DNA of 64,000 nt, taken from NCBI GenBank assembly GCA_934045905.1, contig OW203761.1:34026964-34090963 (forward strand). The letters are read 5' to 3'. A program made the position numbers and the translations under genes. Within the stretch, counting starts at the first letter, position 1; each line of letters starts with the position of its first letter. Source of the DNA: Leuctra nigra. Taxonomy: Eukaryota; Arthropoda; Insecta; Plecoptera; Leuctridae. Below the pieces are notes generated by a model that saw nothing but the letters and a program-made list of their open reading frames with translations, was not told where the DNA came from and did not search any database. This document shows, one piece after another, positions 1 to 11,872 of the stretch.

Positions 1-336
1 ATTGTGAATATCTTTATTAATTCGAATATAATTTGTTTTACGACTTCCCCGTTTCCCTCCCCCCACCCTTGGTACCGTGTATCATTAACTTCATTAACAA
101 ATTCTAAATTTGAATCATCTCTTTCAAATGTGAATAACGGCTGACATTTGTTTTACTTCGCTCCGTAGGCATATACATATCAGCACCTACGTCCCACACA
201 CACTAACAATCACATTAGGAAGCTAGTAGGGATTAATTTAGGATTTAAATGTATTTATTATGTTAATTTAAAAAAAATCTACTCCTAATGATAAGCTAGA
301 TGTTTGGTGTTTATTTTTTTATTATTTTTAACATTA
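1..336. other. AT-rich non-coding stretch
   Basis: No coding potential, RNA gene or recognisable repeat was found here. It lies beyond the last visible exon of the minus-strand LRR gene, so it is either intron or 3' flank of that gene. Confidence 0.5.
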
Positions 337-694
337 AGGCCCTGTTTTCAATACTCTCTTAGGGCCGGTATTACCAAAAAAGCTGCAGTTAGCTTAAAGC
401 TTCACTTCAGAAATATCGGTGTATTACCAATATATACTGCAATTTAATTCCTAAGCTTATTTCCTCAGTTTAAATTAACTTCAGGATACATTATTTGCTG
501 TTTTTTAAGCTATGCCGCAGTACATGATGGTAATACACCACATTTCCCGAATTGGAGCTTGACTAAACTGAAGATTAAACTAATGGTAATATGACCCCTG
601 AAAACTAGTCATTCGAGGAAGGGCATTGGTTGTGTATGGCAGTGTCGTCCTAACAACTGTTTCAAATTTTACATAGAGTATTGAAAAACTGGCC
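337..694. mobile_element. Short inverted-repeat element containing a second, nested one
   Basis: The outer element begins GGCCCTGTTTTCAATACTCT (338-357) and ends with the near reverse complement AGAGTATTGAAAAACTGGCC (675-694). Related copies lie at 21553 and 50214. It is interrupted at about 362-597 by another inverted-repeat unit whose ends read GGGCCGGTATTACC and GGTAATATGACCCC. Neither has coding capacity, so both look like MITE-type non-autonomous DNA transposons. The exact borders of the inner unit are inferred. Confidence 0.55.
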
Positions 695-1334
695 TCATAA
701 CAACAATTCAAAAATCCAATCATCATACATTAAATTTTCATAGTGCTTCTATGTAGGGGTAGTTACCAAGATAGTCGACGAAATCCTCACTATTATTACC
801 GTTTCAGTGAAATCATTGAAGACCAATCTGTCTATCGCAATGTCCGCAATAACTACAATCCAAGTAATTTACTCCTCGTCAAGTTCTGTGATGACGTATC
901 TGCGTGGCTAGTGGGGGTGATGAAACGCGCCCGTGTGATTGACATGTGATTATGTAGCAACATCTGTGTATCGATCGACAACGGTGTGACACGGCACTGA
1001 ACTTAGCGGCTCTCGTCTGAGACCGATAACTGTTGATGATGGCTGTTGACTGTTGTACAGGGTGGCTTTTGAAGCAGCGTGACTGAATATCAAGGATTCA
1101 CTTTCAATGGACTCTACAAGTTCTGGACGATGCTTGATATTCACTAGACGTAGTACAACTGAGGAGTTTCTGTGAGCTTTTGGACTGTAAGTTTGTTTCA
1201 AGTCTAATTGGCGAACTTTGTAGTTTAATCATTGAAGTTTATAGTCTTGTACAGACTTGGACGGTACTGTCAATTTTTACTCTAAATGAGTAAAAATGAA
1301 CAAAACGAAAATCTCCAAAAAATATTTTTCTGAG
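695..1334. other. Unannotated stretch
   Basis: Two short open frames occur (743-949 plus, 950-1201 minus), but neither has a recognisable domain, composition bias or splice context. I see no repeat here. Confidence 0.4.
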
Positions 1335-1610
1335 TTAAAATCCAGTCAATGTAAGAATGAAACATAAAGGCAAGCCATTTATTTATTAGATAGCAAAAAA
1401 GCAAGCTATTAAAAACAATTTATTCACATTTTAAATATCATTTTAGATTTTATTTTTAATTGGGGTTTAACGTCACACTGTTCTGCAGCGAGGCTAATGG
1501 TGACTATCATTCTAAATATTTTACATTTATTAAAATCGTATTCAAAATTAAGCTAAATGACTAGGGCTTGACAGAAGGTTACAAGGTCATCATTCTTACG
1601 GCGAATGGAT
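1335..1610. repeat. Diverged relative of the 34.5-35.5 kb foldback core
   Basis: Blocks such as ATGAAACATAAAGGCAAGCC, AAACAATTTATT and AAGGTCATCATTCTTAC recur in the same order at 35086-35260, where they form the centre of a large foldback element. The arms are not recognisable here, so this is a decayed or partial copy. Confidence 0.45.
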
Positions 1611-2229
1611 TTCGAATGCGTAATTATCTAACATTATTTCTCCGTCTTCTAAATATAATTTGAAGTGCAAGAGAACAAATGTTTTCCTTTCAAAAATATA
1701 GGTTTGAAACCTAATCCCGCCTACTATTGGTACAGGAAATGCGACGTATACTGTTTTTCTCTGCATCTTCTCGTATTTTTGCGCATAACTCCCTCATACG
1801 TTTTAATTTTGGACAGATTTTAAACAAACGTAATGTCCTCAATGCCCTATGAAAAACTCAACTCAATACAATCAACAATTTTCTGGGGGTGTACAATTTC
1901 ATTAATTTCCACCGGGTCAAGCTATGTCTGCTCGCATTGATTAACACATGTCAATTATCGCGTGTGCTGTCGCTTGTAATCGACAAGGAGGACACTAGCT
2001 CTATCGACCGCTCTCGTCGATACGACTGATTGACATCTGCAGTCGGTTCGAATATGAATACTTGAATTAAACATCGCGGCGCCCACAGCGAATTACAATA
2101 GTTCGTGTTCCAAACTCATCACTCACGACATTATTCAAATGATATTACAATGTAAAAGATTATTAATTGATTAAATTTTATGGCACGCTAGTTGTGTATG
2201 ATTATTTCCGGGAACTTGTAAAAGAGTAG
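1611..2229. other. Unannotated stretch
   Basis: No gene, RNA or clear repeat was seen. The base composition is like the intron DNA further right. Confidence 0.4.
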
Positions 2230-2570
2230 TTATTAGAGGAATATTTCGGTGTCATTCCCAAATGTTTATGAGGGTTGGAGGATAGAAATAGTTCGAAATA
2301 CTGTTTCAGTGCAGTTCATAAAATGTCGGAAGAAATAACAAGTTTTTTTTTCACGATAGAAGTGTTGGTATAATTCCCAAAAGTTTGGCATCGTAAACGA
2401 AGCTTTTTTCACTATTGTAATACCTTGAAATGCTATTTAAATTATGAGGGGTAAATTGAAGCTTTGCACAATATAAATATTTTGTTATACAATTTCGGTG
2501 TAATTCCCAAAAGATTTGGAGGGTTATAATTACTGTTTTTCACGGTGTAAATAACTTGATATACGTTTTA
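2230..2570. repeat. Degenerate tandem repeat, three units of about 125 bp
   Basis: The block GGTGT(C/A)ATTCCCAAA recurs near 2246 and 2496, with GGTATAATTCCCAAA between them near 2367. Each is followed by a TTTGG- or GGTTGG-like stretch. Spacing is about 121-129 bp and the units are old and divergent. Confidence 0.35.
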
Positions 2571-3368
2571 TGTGTTGTTTTACTTAAGTGAAAACACATT
2601 GAGTAATGGCAACATGTTCCAGTGGTAAACACCTGTGGCTCGCGAACTGTTGATCTAACGCGAGTAAATATTAGACTTAGGTTCGAGCTCCAATGAAAGC
2701 AAGTGACGTCATCTCTTCACGAAGTTTTCAGAGAGCAAATAGACGAGAGGGAAGGGAAATGACCACGGCTTCTTTACCCCAATGTATGTTTTGCGCCACT
2801 CGCAATTGCCTCTTCATTACTTCAAACCCTTGGAAAACCGTTTTTAAAATGATTAAGGTTCCTGCTTAGATGTGTCGAAATGCTACACATCCACATCAGA
2901 TAAGTTATGACACTTCGATTGATACTCTAATCTACGCGGAAAAGAACTGCCTAAGTAATTTTTGTTACGATTTGACTTGCTTGCACCATGCTTGTTGTTG
3001 GTAGGTACTTTAATATTTTCGAATCAAGACCTGAAGTTGAAGGTAATCCGATGAGCAGCCAATAACAGCCAAGTTTATTCTATTAAAAAAGGCACGCATG
3101 CAAACCTGAGGCAAATATTATAACCACACTATGCGCCAGTTCTTCCTTTTTCTTACGAAATGTTGAGATATAAATTGTATCCACTATTATGAACGTAATC
3201 TTTTCGATAAAATCACTAGGACACATCACTTTCCGTGTCACTTTCAAATACGTGAGAGTTTTTATGTTTGACAAACGAGTTTTCTAAATTTAAAAATGCT
3301 TGCAAATTCAACTTATATTGACTTGACATGTTCTAGACAATTGTTAATGAACTCGAGGGGGGGCAATG
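2571..3368. other. Unannotated stretch
   Basis: A 63-codon minus-strand frame (3083-3274) shows no domain and no splice support. Nothing else was recognised. Confidence 0.4.
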
Positions 3369-3370
3369 TT

Positions 3371-3546
3371 ATTTCTTATGGCACTACGAGCTAACCCAGG
3401 CTAATCTAACCTAACCCAGCTTCAATGAGGCCTTTGACACTCGATGTGCTCCATATTTATTTCTTATGGCACTACGAGCTAACCCAGGCTAATCTAACCT
3501 AACCCAGCTTCAATGAGGCCTTTGACACTCGATGTGCTCCATATAC
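3371..3546. repeat. 88-bp exact tandem duplication
   Basis: Two adjacent copies start at 3371 and 3459, each running from ATTTCTTATGGCACTACGAG to GTGCTCCATAT. I see no difference between them over the full unit, so the duplication is recent. Confidence 0.85.
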
Positions 3547-3744
3547 TATCTTGAATATTTGAATAAAAATGATCTAAATAGTAAATTCAAAATTAACTAT
3601 TTTTTTTAATCGGAGGAACAGAATTACTATCCAAAATCGAAAATGCAAACATTTTAATAATATTGTGCAAATAAGTATTAATTATTTACATAAGAAGCTA
3701 AGTATTCTGGTACTTCGTCAACGTGTAGAAATGCTCGAGGTTAG

Positions 3745-4779
3745 CTTTTATTTGTGCCAGGATGCCCTACATTCTACGTGTGTTCACAGCGCAGTGAGAG
3801 TCGAAGCTTTAATAAACCTTTGTATTTGTGCCAGGATGCCTTACATTCTACTGGAGTTCACAGCGCAGTGGGAGTCAATGCTTTAATAAACCTTTGTATT
3901 TGTGCCAGGATGCCTCACATTCTACTGGAGTTCACAGCGCAGTGAGAGTCAATGCTTTAATAAACCTTTGTATTTGTGCCAGGATGCCTTACATTCTACT
4001 GGAGTTCACAGCGCAGTGAGAGTCAATGCTTTAATAAACCTTTGTATTTGTGCCAGGATGCCTTACATTCTACTGGAGTTCACAGCGCAGTGGGAGTCAA
4101 TGCTTTAATAAACCTTTGTATTTGTGCCAGGATGCCTTACATTCTACTGGAGTTCACAGCGCAGTGAGAGTCAATGCTTTAATAAACCTTTGTATTTGTG
4201 CCAGGATGCCTTACATTCTACTGGAGTTCACAGCGCAGTGGGAGTCAATGCTTTAATAAACCTTTGTATTTGTGCCAGGATGCCTCACATTCTACTGGAG
4301 TTCACAGCGCAGTGAGAGTCAATGCTTTAATAAACCTTTGTATTTGTGCCAGGATGCCTCACATTCTACTGGAGTTCACAGCGCAGTGAGAGTCAATGCT
4401 TTAATAAACCTTTGTATATGTGCCAGGATGCCTTACATTCTACTGGAGTTCACAGCGCAGTGGGAGTCAATGCTTTAATAAACCTTTGTATTTGTGCCAG
4501 GATGCCTCACATTCTACTGGAGTTCACAGCGCAGTGAGAGTCAATGCTTTAATAAACCTTTGTATTTGTGCCAGGATGCCTTACATTCTACTGGAGTTCA
4601 CAGCGCAGTGAGAGTCAATGCTTTAATAAACCTTTGTATTTGTGCCAGGATGCCTCACACTCTACTTGTGTTCACAGCGCAGTGAGAGTCAATGCTTTAA
4701 TAAACCTTTGTATTTGTGCCAGGATGCCTCACACTCTACTGGAGTTCACAGCGCAGTGAGAATCAAAGCTTTTTTAAAC
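3745..4779. repeat. 74-bp minisatellite, 14 units
   Basis: The landmark GTGCCAGGATGCC recurs with exact 74-bp spacing from 3754 to 4716. Units differ mainly at two sites: CCTTAC or CCTCAC, and GTGGGAG or GTGAGAG. The outermost units are the most divergent, as expected when unequal exchange homogenises the centre. Because 74 is not a multiple of three, staggered 60-68-codon frames run through the array; they are artefacts. Confidence 0.95.
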
Positions 4780-5156
4780 CAGCATAGTGAATTAAATGTA
4801 ATACCTTACAATACATATCAGTAGCCCATTTCCAACACAATATCGGTTCGGCGGCAAATGAATTAATTAATTATGGCAAATAAAAGATATTATGTAATAA
4901 AACAATTAGCGTTGTAAAATTACTCCCTTGTTTCACATGTGAAATATTAAGTTCAATGAGACCAGAAACGTGTTAATATTCTATGTAATCTCCATATTCT
5001 CGAATAACGAATAAGCCAAGTGCACTTCATAATTTTCTCCGAGAGCAAACATATGAGTGGGAGGTGAATTCTCTGCCGTTTCAAAATGGTCCTAATTTTA
5101 GAGTATGAGGAATATATCAATTACATAAGATAATGTCGGTTCGGATATCGACTCAC
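4780..5156. other. Intron 5 (5' part) of the LRR gene
   Basis: This begins with the GTGAGT donor at 5156-5151 read on the minus strand. No following exon with LRR pattern was found between here and position 1, so the next exon lies outside the window. Confidence 0.6.
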
Positions 5157-5337
5157 TCGTTCTTCTGTAGATTGAGGAATGTGATGGAGTCGCCGAAGCC
5201 TGTGAACGCGTCCTCTAAGATGACGCTGATGTTGTTGGAGCGCAGGTCCAGATGGCGCAGCCTGTGCAGCCCGCGCAGCGCGTCGCTGGGGATGGTGTGG
5301 ATGTTGTTGTCCCCCAGGCGCAGGTATTGCAGGTTCT
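5157..5337 (-). CDS. Secreted LRR protein, coding exon 5 (last exon in window)
   Basis: The acceptor CTTCCTCAG (AG at 5339-5338) and donor GTGAGTCG (GT at 5156-5155) bound 181 nt. It encodes two full LRRs, cores LQYLRLGDNNIHTIP and LRHLDLRSNNISVI, then the start of another (ITFLNLQKN). The codon split across the junction with exon 4 reads Glu. The exon ends after two bases of a codon that should be Asp or Glu. The high GC and C/G-ending codons contrast with the flanks. The remaining LRRs and C-terminal cap lie beyond the left edge. Confidence 0.92.
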
Positions 5338-7802
5338 CTGAGGAAGATCGGGATTCAAAATCACTAAGCTCAACAGATCGACATTCTCCACCCTCCTCTA
5401 TTCTCCACCACTTTCATTATATTGTGTTAAAACCCCGATATACAAGGATCAAGATTCTTAGCCCAAACTTTTATCTGATATATAACTTATCCGAAATGCT
5501 CTTTAATTTATTTTGTACAATTATGTTATCATATATCGTGTTAAATGTTTGAATTTGTTAAATTATGTCTTGATCTTGAGCGTTGATTCAAATAATTGAT
5601 TCGTTTAATTCAGGTTTTATAAAATTGTAACATTATATTTCGCTAATAATTCAGTCCTCCCCCGCAAGATGTTATTGCGTTTTGCGATGTTTTCTTTTAA
5701 CAATCGCGTGCGGATTTCATTTTCGCCGCGCTGCATAAACTTCTCTATTTCAACAGTTCTAGCAGAAGCAGCAACGTTAATTTGTAAAAAGAAAAAAAAC
5801 AACATACGGTCTATATGGACACAGAATAGTCTTCTTTGACCGACATTATATCGGTATACCGTGACTAAAGCTTTTATTTTATTACATCGAATTCGCGTTC
5901 ATGGAAGACAAGCTTGAATCTGTTTTCACATATGTTTGAGAGATTGTAGCTTATGTCGTGTTTACAAATTGTGGCTTCAAAGCGAAATTACTTGTCACTT
6001 TGGGGCCACGACAATGACATTACTTATTCTGCGTGAGCGTCACAAGAGAGATAGATAGTGAGAGAGGGAGGTATAGAGCGAGAGAAACTCAAATCTCTTG
6101 ATATATATTTCCCTAAACGCTCGTACCTCTAGAGCTTCTTCAGAATTGTGTCTCGAAAACCCTCGAGAAATTAGCCGAATTATAGAAGTGAAATTCTTTT
6201 AATGTGTGTTCTATAGAAAGTTATGGTTATTCTGCTTTGGTCTGTAATCAGGAAAGTTTTAACGAAGTTGTCACAAGATTATGACAACTCTGAGTGTAGA
6301 AACGTAGAAAAATAACAGACGTACACTTTTTTACATTTGCCTAAATGAAAATACTTCATAAAATATTTGTTTCTCTTGTTATCTTTCGCTTGATTAAAGT
6401 TCCTAACTACGAATTCCATGTAAAAGTTTAATTTTTTGTTCCACTTAAGCCACCAATTTGTAGCTACCGCATTTTAGAAAATGAGAATTAATTTCTCTCC
6501 CTGCGAGAAACGCGGGTAGTTTGACGAGCTTCTTGGTGCGCTCGAGCGTGTTCAGGATCATCGTCGTGAAGAAAGGAAGTTTGCTGCACGCCAATCGATA
6601 AGCAAACGTCGTTGTGCTGAGCGCTTTTCTGCTGAGCGGTTTGCTACCTGCCGTGTCGCTGTCCCCGCGTGGAGTGCTCAGCGCTTTTCTACCTCCGCCG
6701 CGTGGATTTCAGATGTGCTCGATGACACCTTCTCCGACCGCCATGCATATGTTTTATTATTTTTATTTTTATCATATTTTGGAAGCGTGTATTTGACTTT
6801 TATGGCTCTGGGTGTTACACCTTATTTTTTATAGGCAGGGAAGAGAATAAAATACAAATTTTGCACGGTTGCTGACAGTTAAGACTGCAATTTCTTTTAG
6901 TAAAAATGTTGTGCGTGGTAAAGTCAACGACGTAGGGTAAAGTATTCAGTAAAGAATTACCTGAATTAGTAAATTATTTCATGAGCTAACGGACGGAAGC
7001 AAGTATAATTATCATTTAGAAAAAAACAAAGGGAATAAGTAAAATATTACTTTAGTTTTGTGCTGCTATGCGTCCTCGATATCCCAACGTACATTTTCAA
7101 TACAATAATGTCCGATTTTTCAATATCCGTTTTAATTCACAACATCTAATCTTTAGATTAAAGACTAATTGCCTTCCCGTGAAAGACCGATTGTCGGGAT
7201 GTTGTAAAAAGTTATTGACAGAGATGGCAACTATATCTACAAGATAGATTTGCGTGTAAATGGAAGGTGCGATGTCGATTACTGTCCAAAGGACATAGTT
7301 CAACTTGTATTAGACACTGCTGTTATTATAGCTCGTATTGTGTTCCATTTCTACTCAACTCTTGATTGCAATTTTGTACATTCAATCTCAACACAAGCTG
7401 ACAATCACAGCACGGCAATCGAGCAAAAAGCAATTATACGTCACTACCGTCTCTTTGATGTTTGTCCATTTTTGAGGTTGCTCGTGTGTTGGTGGACAAT
7501 ATGTTATTTCCTCTTGAATACATTTACACTGTCATGAAATATTCCTGTATAGACACTTGCTCTGTGTTTATTATACAATTCCAATAGTCCATTACGTTGT
7601 AACAAAACGGAGTGGTGGTTCGCGAATTTGAAATTATCCTTAATGAACCCTATTAATTGAAACGTCTGTGTCTCTTCCCACATCCCTGTGGCCTGAGGTT
7701 ACTCACGTCTACCAAGTTTATTCTTTGTTTTTCGAAGTAAAAGATTTCAGTGTTGCAGAATTTGAGAATTTAACACTTAATTTCATATTCTTATTATTTC
7801 CC
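5338..7802 (-). other. Intron 4, left part
   Basis: No internal exon was found. A GC-richer patch at about 6500-6730 has a short open stretch but no supported homology. GA-rich simple sequence occurs at about 6040-6090. The rest is AT-rich without recognised repeats. Confidence 0.5.
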
Positions 7803-7910
7803 ATTCCAGAACTTATAAATTCCCAGTTCTGTTGGGGTTTGATTCCATGCTGTTAATCTATGGACGTGAATCGAATTCCTGCAGAATCGGGAATTTAAAA
7901 GTTCTAGAAT
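7803..7910. mobile_element. Short inverted-repeat element, related to 12801-12912
   Basis: It starts ATTCCAGAACTTATAAATTC and ends with the imperfect inverse GTTCTAGAAT, with a GAATTC-rich centre. The 12.8-kb copy has the same ends and the same order of internal motifs. No coding capacity and no clear target duplication. Confidence 0.4.
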
Positions 7911-8497
7911 ATGCCCCAGGACCACTTCATGGGAAGACTTGCTCTCTTGAACACCTCGATACTTTAAACTACTTCTAAGAAAAAATTACGAGAATAGCAT
8001 TCAGGGCAGAGTTTTCTTTCCATCGCTATTCCTCCCACTGGAATGAATGAATAAATATTTCACGGTGGCCATTTAATCGATGTGCGTTGCGTTCTGTGCC
8101 TCTGCTCACTGATTTATAGGCAGAAATGAGGCATTATTAAGACAACGAGTTGCGTTGTTTATGTATGGATCCATTAGTAAACCATGACAACTCCCGCACG
8201 CACGCTGGGCTCGCTGGCGTTACTCAGTGGCGATACTCATAAAGTGTCTGGTCCGAGAATATTCTGCGAATGTAAGAGCCCTTATGGATGCATCCCTGAC
8301 TCAGATCTCAGCTGACCCGAGGACCGTTCTTGCGCTCGCGATAATTTACTCGGTTTATTCAAATTTGGAATGAAGATTCCTTGACTACTATTTTTTACCC
8401 AAAACAATTTTTTGTCATCGAGATCATAAAATGTACTTCAAAATGTAACTTTTAATTAATTCTACAACTAGAGAGTGAGTTCCCTATTGTAATAATG
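7911..8497 (-). other. Intron 4, single-copy stretch
   Basis: This looks non-repetitive and is relatively GC-balanced at 8080-8340, unlike its transposon neighbours. No exon or known motif was assigned. Confidence 0.4.
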
Positions 8498-11400
8498 ATC
8501 CCAGAAAAAACACTCCGTGTAAAAATACCAGCCAAGTCTCTTTAACTATAAAAAAAATAGACGAAATCTAAAAATTCAGCACTGAAAAGGAGTGATATCA
8601 AAAAAGGAGCCAAGTCAACGAATTTTCCAAATTTTAATCGTACCATTGAAATAAAAATATCAACCCCCGAGAAATACTTAAAAAAAAGGACTTGGCGCAT
8701 CGTTTTTTTAAAGACACTTTTCTATCCTAAAAGTATAGGAAGAACTCTACAAGTATATTTTCCTGAGTATATCACATTCATTATCGACGAATCATACTAC
8801 GTTTTAATATAACTAGTACTCTTACCTACTGGCAGTTTTGGTATTTTGTCAATATTCAGAGGAAATAAACGGATAAACGAATAACGAATAAACGGAAGCG
8901 GCCTAGTCTATTCGTTATTGCCACTATTTCTAGGGTCATATTAATCAATCATACTTCTCAATATCGTGACTGAGGGAAATAGCGAAAGCGCTCATTACAA
9001 GAAGGCCGTCAATGAGATTTGTATAAGTGACTAGTGCACTGAGCCATGCTGCTCAAATAATTACTGACTAGATTTTTATCTAAAGTAATACGTTATGTAA
9101 TTTATGAATTTTTTTGGTATAAAATGTTAATTAATAGCAATTAATTACACGGCGAGAAGGTTCAAAGTATAATGCTGTAGTAGGTATGTTGATGTACCCA
9201 CAAAACTATAGGTACCTACCAATCACAAACACAACTGTTCTGTATTTATTGCTTGTAAGACAATGCTATGTTTCTTTGCGTACTTATATTTAAATTTAAA
9301 ATATTTTACAGAATGTTCAATATTTAATTTGAAAGTTTTGTCCCAATTTTTCTAGGCATTTCTGAACTACGTAGTATGTGAGTGGCATAAGCTTAAGAAT
9401 AGAAAAATGTCTTTAAAAAAACGATGCGCCAAGTCCTTTTTTTAAGTATTTCTCGGGGGTTGATATTTTTGAGCGAGCGAAGCGAGCGTCTCCTTTTGGT
9501 TCATTTGGCACGGACCTCTGTTTTTTTTTTTTTTTTGTTTTTTTGTTTTTGTTTTTTTCTGTTACTGACGATATACAGGTCAGAGTTTTTCCTCGATCGA
9601 GCTGAAATTTTGCACACGTGTTTGGACATTCTCTGGGCGTTGCAGACTCTAATTTTTTTGAAATCTACTGATTGGTTAAAATTTAAATAAACATCTCCTG
9701 ATAGGTTGAAAAGTGAAATTGGTCTTCGACAAATCTGATCAAACTCATATTTTGGCTATACATGTCTAGAGTTTTTCCTCGATCGAGCTGAAATTTTGCA
9801 CACATGTAGAGACAACCTTTTCTGTTTGCAGACCCCAAATTTTTTTAAAATCCATTAATTGTCTAAAATTTAAATAAACATCTCCTGATGGTAGGTTGAA
9901 AAATGTAACTGGTCTTCGATAAATCTGATCAAAATCATATTTTGGCTATACAGGTCAGAGTTTTTCTTTGATCGAGCTGAAATTTTGCACACATGTAAAA
10001 CCAACCTTCTCTGTTTGCATACCATATTTTTTTTGAAATCCATTCTTTGGTTAAAATTTAAATAAATATCTCCTGATAGGCTGAAAAATGAAAACGGTCT
10101 TCGATAATTCTGATCAAACTCATATTTTGCATGATCATTAAGACCAATATTGTCTCTTATTTTACAAAATTTCATCCCAATCAGTTAAGAACGTATGAAC
10201 GTATTGACATTTGTAATATCTGTCAGTAATGAAGTATCGAAATGAATGTTTTCCAGTGCCAATTGAATTCATTCTGATTTGCTTTATGAACCAGGTGCTT
10301 AGATGCTATTTTAAAGTTTCGATGAAAAGTATATACCTACTTTTAAGTTGATATCATAATCAATTCAATATGGTTACGAAGCTATGGTTGTATATGTTTT
10401 CTGTGCGTTGTGTACGCATTTCCGGTTCGAGAATTTGCACGTACCCGTGCTCGCTCATCAACGCGTTACACTGAGCGTTTTCCTAGTTATTTCAATGGTA
10501 CGATTAAAATTTGGAAAATTCGTTGACTTGGCTCCTTTTTTGATATCACTCCTTTTCAGTGCTGAATTTTTAGATTTCGTCTATTTTTTTTATAGTTAAA
10601 GAGACTTGACTGGTATTTTTACACGGAGTGTTTTTTCTGGGATATCACTTCTTTTGTTAGTTTATTCATACAGCTTGTAGCACATGTCCGAGCAGGGACT
10701 AATTTCTTTAAAAAAATACGCCTCAACCGATTTGGTTACTATGAAAAGTTGCGTTTGGTATAAGATGAAAATGATTATCCAAGAAGAATAGCTTAAGTTT
10801 CGTTATAATCGATCCAGCCGTTTTCGATACATGACGTCACTTCCGGTTTTGAAATAGCGGCCGAATTCCGGTATAGGTAATAAGAAAACAATCTAGTTTT
10901 ATCTAGTTGATACCTTCATGAACGACCATCTGAATTCCTAATCCCTATATTTCCGTAAAATCGGTCATGCCGTTTGTAATATATGACGTCACTTCCGGTT
11001 TCATTTAGTGGTTCCTGCCGCCATTTCCGGTACCATTAATTTATTTATTCATTTTTCACAATTGATTTTTCAAATAAATAGCAGAATGAATACGCAGGAG
11101 CTAGTTCAGTTGCAATCGGTACAGGCGTTTTAGATATATGACGTCACTTCCGGTTTCAGGAATGGCGGCCGAGAACACTGCTACCTTGAATATATAAATT
11201 GTATTGTCTATGTTACAATGTAAGTTAATTATGTACGTATTTTAAGTATAATTTGTTGAAATAAGTTAAATATTGCGTATTTATGACGTCACTTCCGGTT
11301 TAGAAAATAAGAAAATAATATTTTTTTTATTGATACTTCATATAGATGACCATCTAAATCGAATGGCGCTAATTTCGTTCTAATCGGTCCAGACGTTTTT

Positions 11401-11872
11401 GAGTTATGACGTCACTTCCGGTTTCAAAATGGCGGCTTCCGGTTGGTTTTATAAAAAGGCACCTCAGACGCCAAAAGTGCACATGTGGTAAAAATTTCAG
11501 GTCGATCGGTTCAGCCGTTTAGGCTGTGGCGGTGATAGCGACGTTTCGTGATATCATCAGAATCATCATCATCTTCAGAATCAGAAAGTGGTGTAATTTC
11601 ACTGTTTTCTCGGTCCTCTAGCGCGCAAATGGCATAACCTATTGTTCCCAAATTTGGTATATGTAGTGGGGTGGGCCATAGCTCGAAATTAAGATATTTC
11701 GCAACAATGTGAGATTTACCAATTTTGAGATCCAGTAGGCCGAAAATGCCATGTTGTTGCTTACAGTAAAAGTGTTTGGTCTGCTCCTCAGTTTATTAGG
11801 CATTTACGGTATGTTGAGTGACTGTGAGTGTATAGTACGACTTGGCTGGGTGGAGCGACCGCTCCACTAGAT
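8498..11872 (+). mobile_element. Family X composite element, copy A (with nested family H insertion)
   Basis: A palindrome opens the copy: left arm 8500-8702 and right arm 9422-9470 plus 10489-10641, split by an insertion. Next come five spaced TGACGTCACTTCCGG units (10832, 10984, 11139, 11284, 11407). A roughly 400-bp terminal module follows and ends in a perfect 8-bp-stem hairpin, GTGGAGCG-AC-CGCTCCAC (11850-11867), then TAGAT. The same modules in the same order recur at 52.6-58.6 kb, which defines a dispersed family. No protein is encoded. The terminal hairpin next to CTAG suggests a non-autonomous rolling-circle (Helitron-like) element; that class assignment is inference. Confidence 0.8.
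9471..10488 (+). mobile_element. Family H Helitron-like element, copy H1, nested in family X
   Basis: It begins GAGCGAGCGAAGCGAGCG and ends with a CGCTCA...TGAGCG hairpin followed by TTTTCCTAGTT. The unbroken left arm of the host palindrome gives the pre-insertion sequence, so the 1018-bp insertion can be delimited to within a base, and it made no target duplication. Insertion between T residues without duplication, subterminal inverted GAGCGAGC motifs and a 3' hairpin before CTAGT fit Helitron or Helentron-type non-autonomous elements. Three internal repeats of about 187 bp begin near 9583, 9769 and 9958. No Rep/helicase is encoded. Confidence 0.7.

Noticed and set aside
3745..4779. CRISPR-like regular array
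   Set aside because: The whole 74-bp unit repeats without unique spacers, and the context is eukaryotic.
3665..4824. Series of 60-73-codon plus-strand frames through the 74-bp minisatellite
   Set aside because: They are translations of the same repeat in shifting frames and rely on non-ATG starts. There is no independent coding signal.
5133..5552. 139-codon plus-strand frame
   Set aside because: Antisense shadow of LRR exon 5. The minus strand has the LRR motif and consensus splice sites.
6500..6800. GC-richer patch with a short frame starting FDELLGALERV, vaguely like a Harbinger transposase segment
   Set aside because: The resemblance is limited to a few residues, the frame has no further family motifs, and no catalytic residues are visible.
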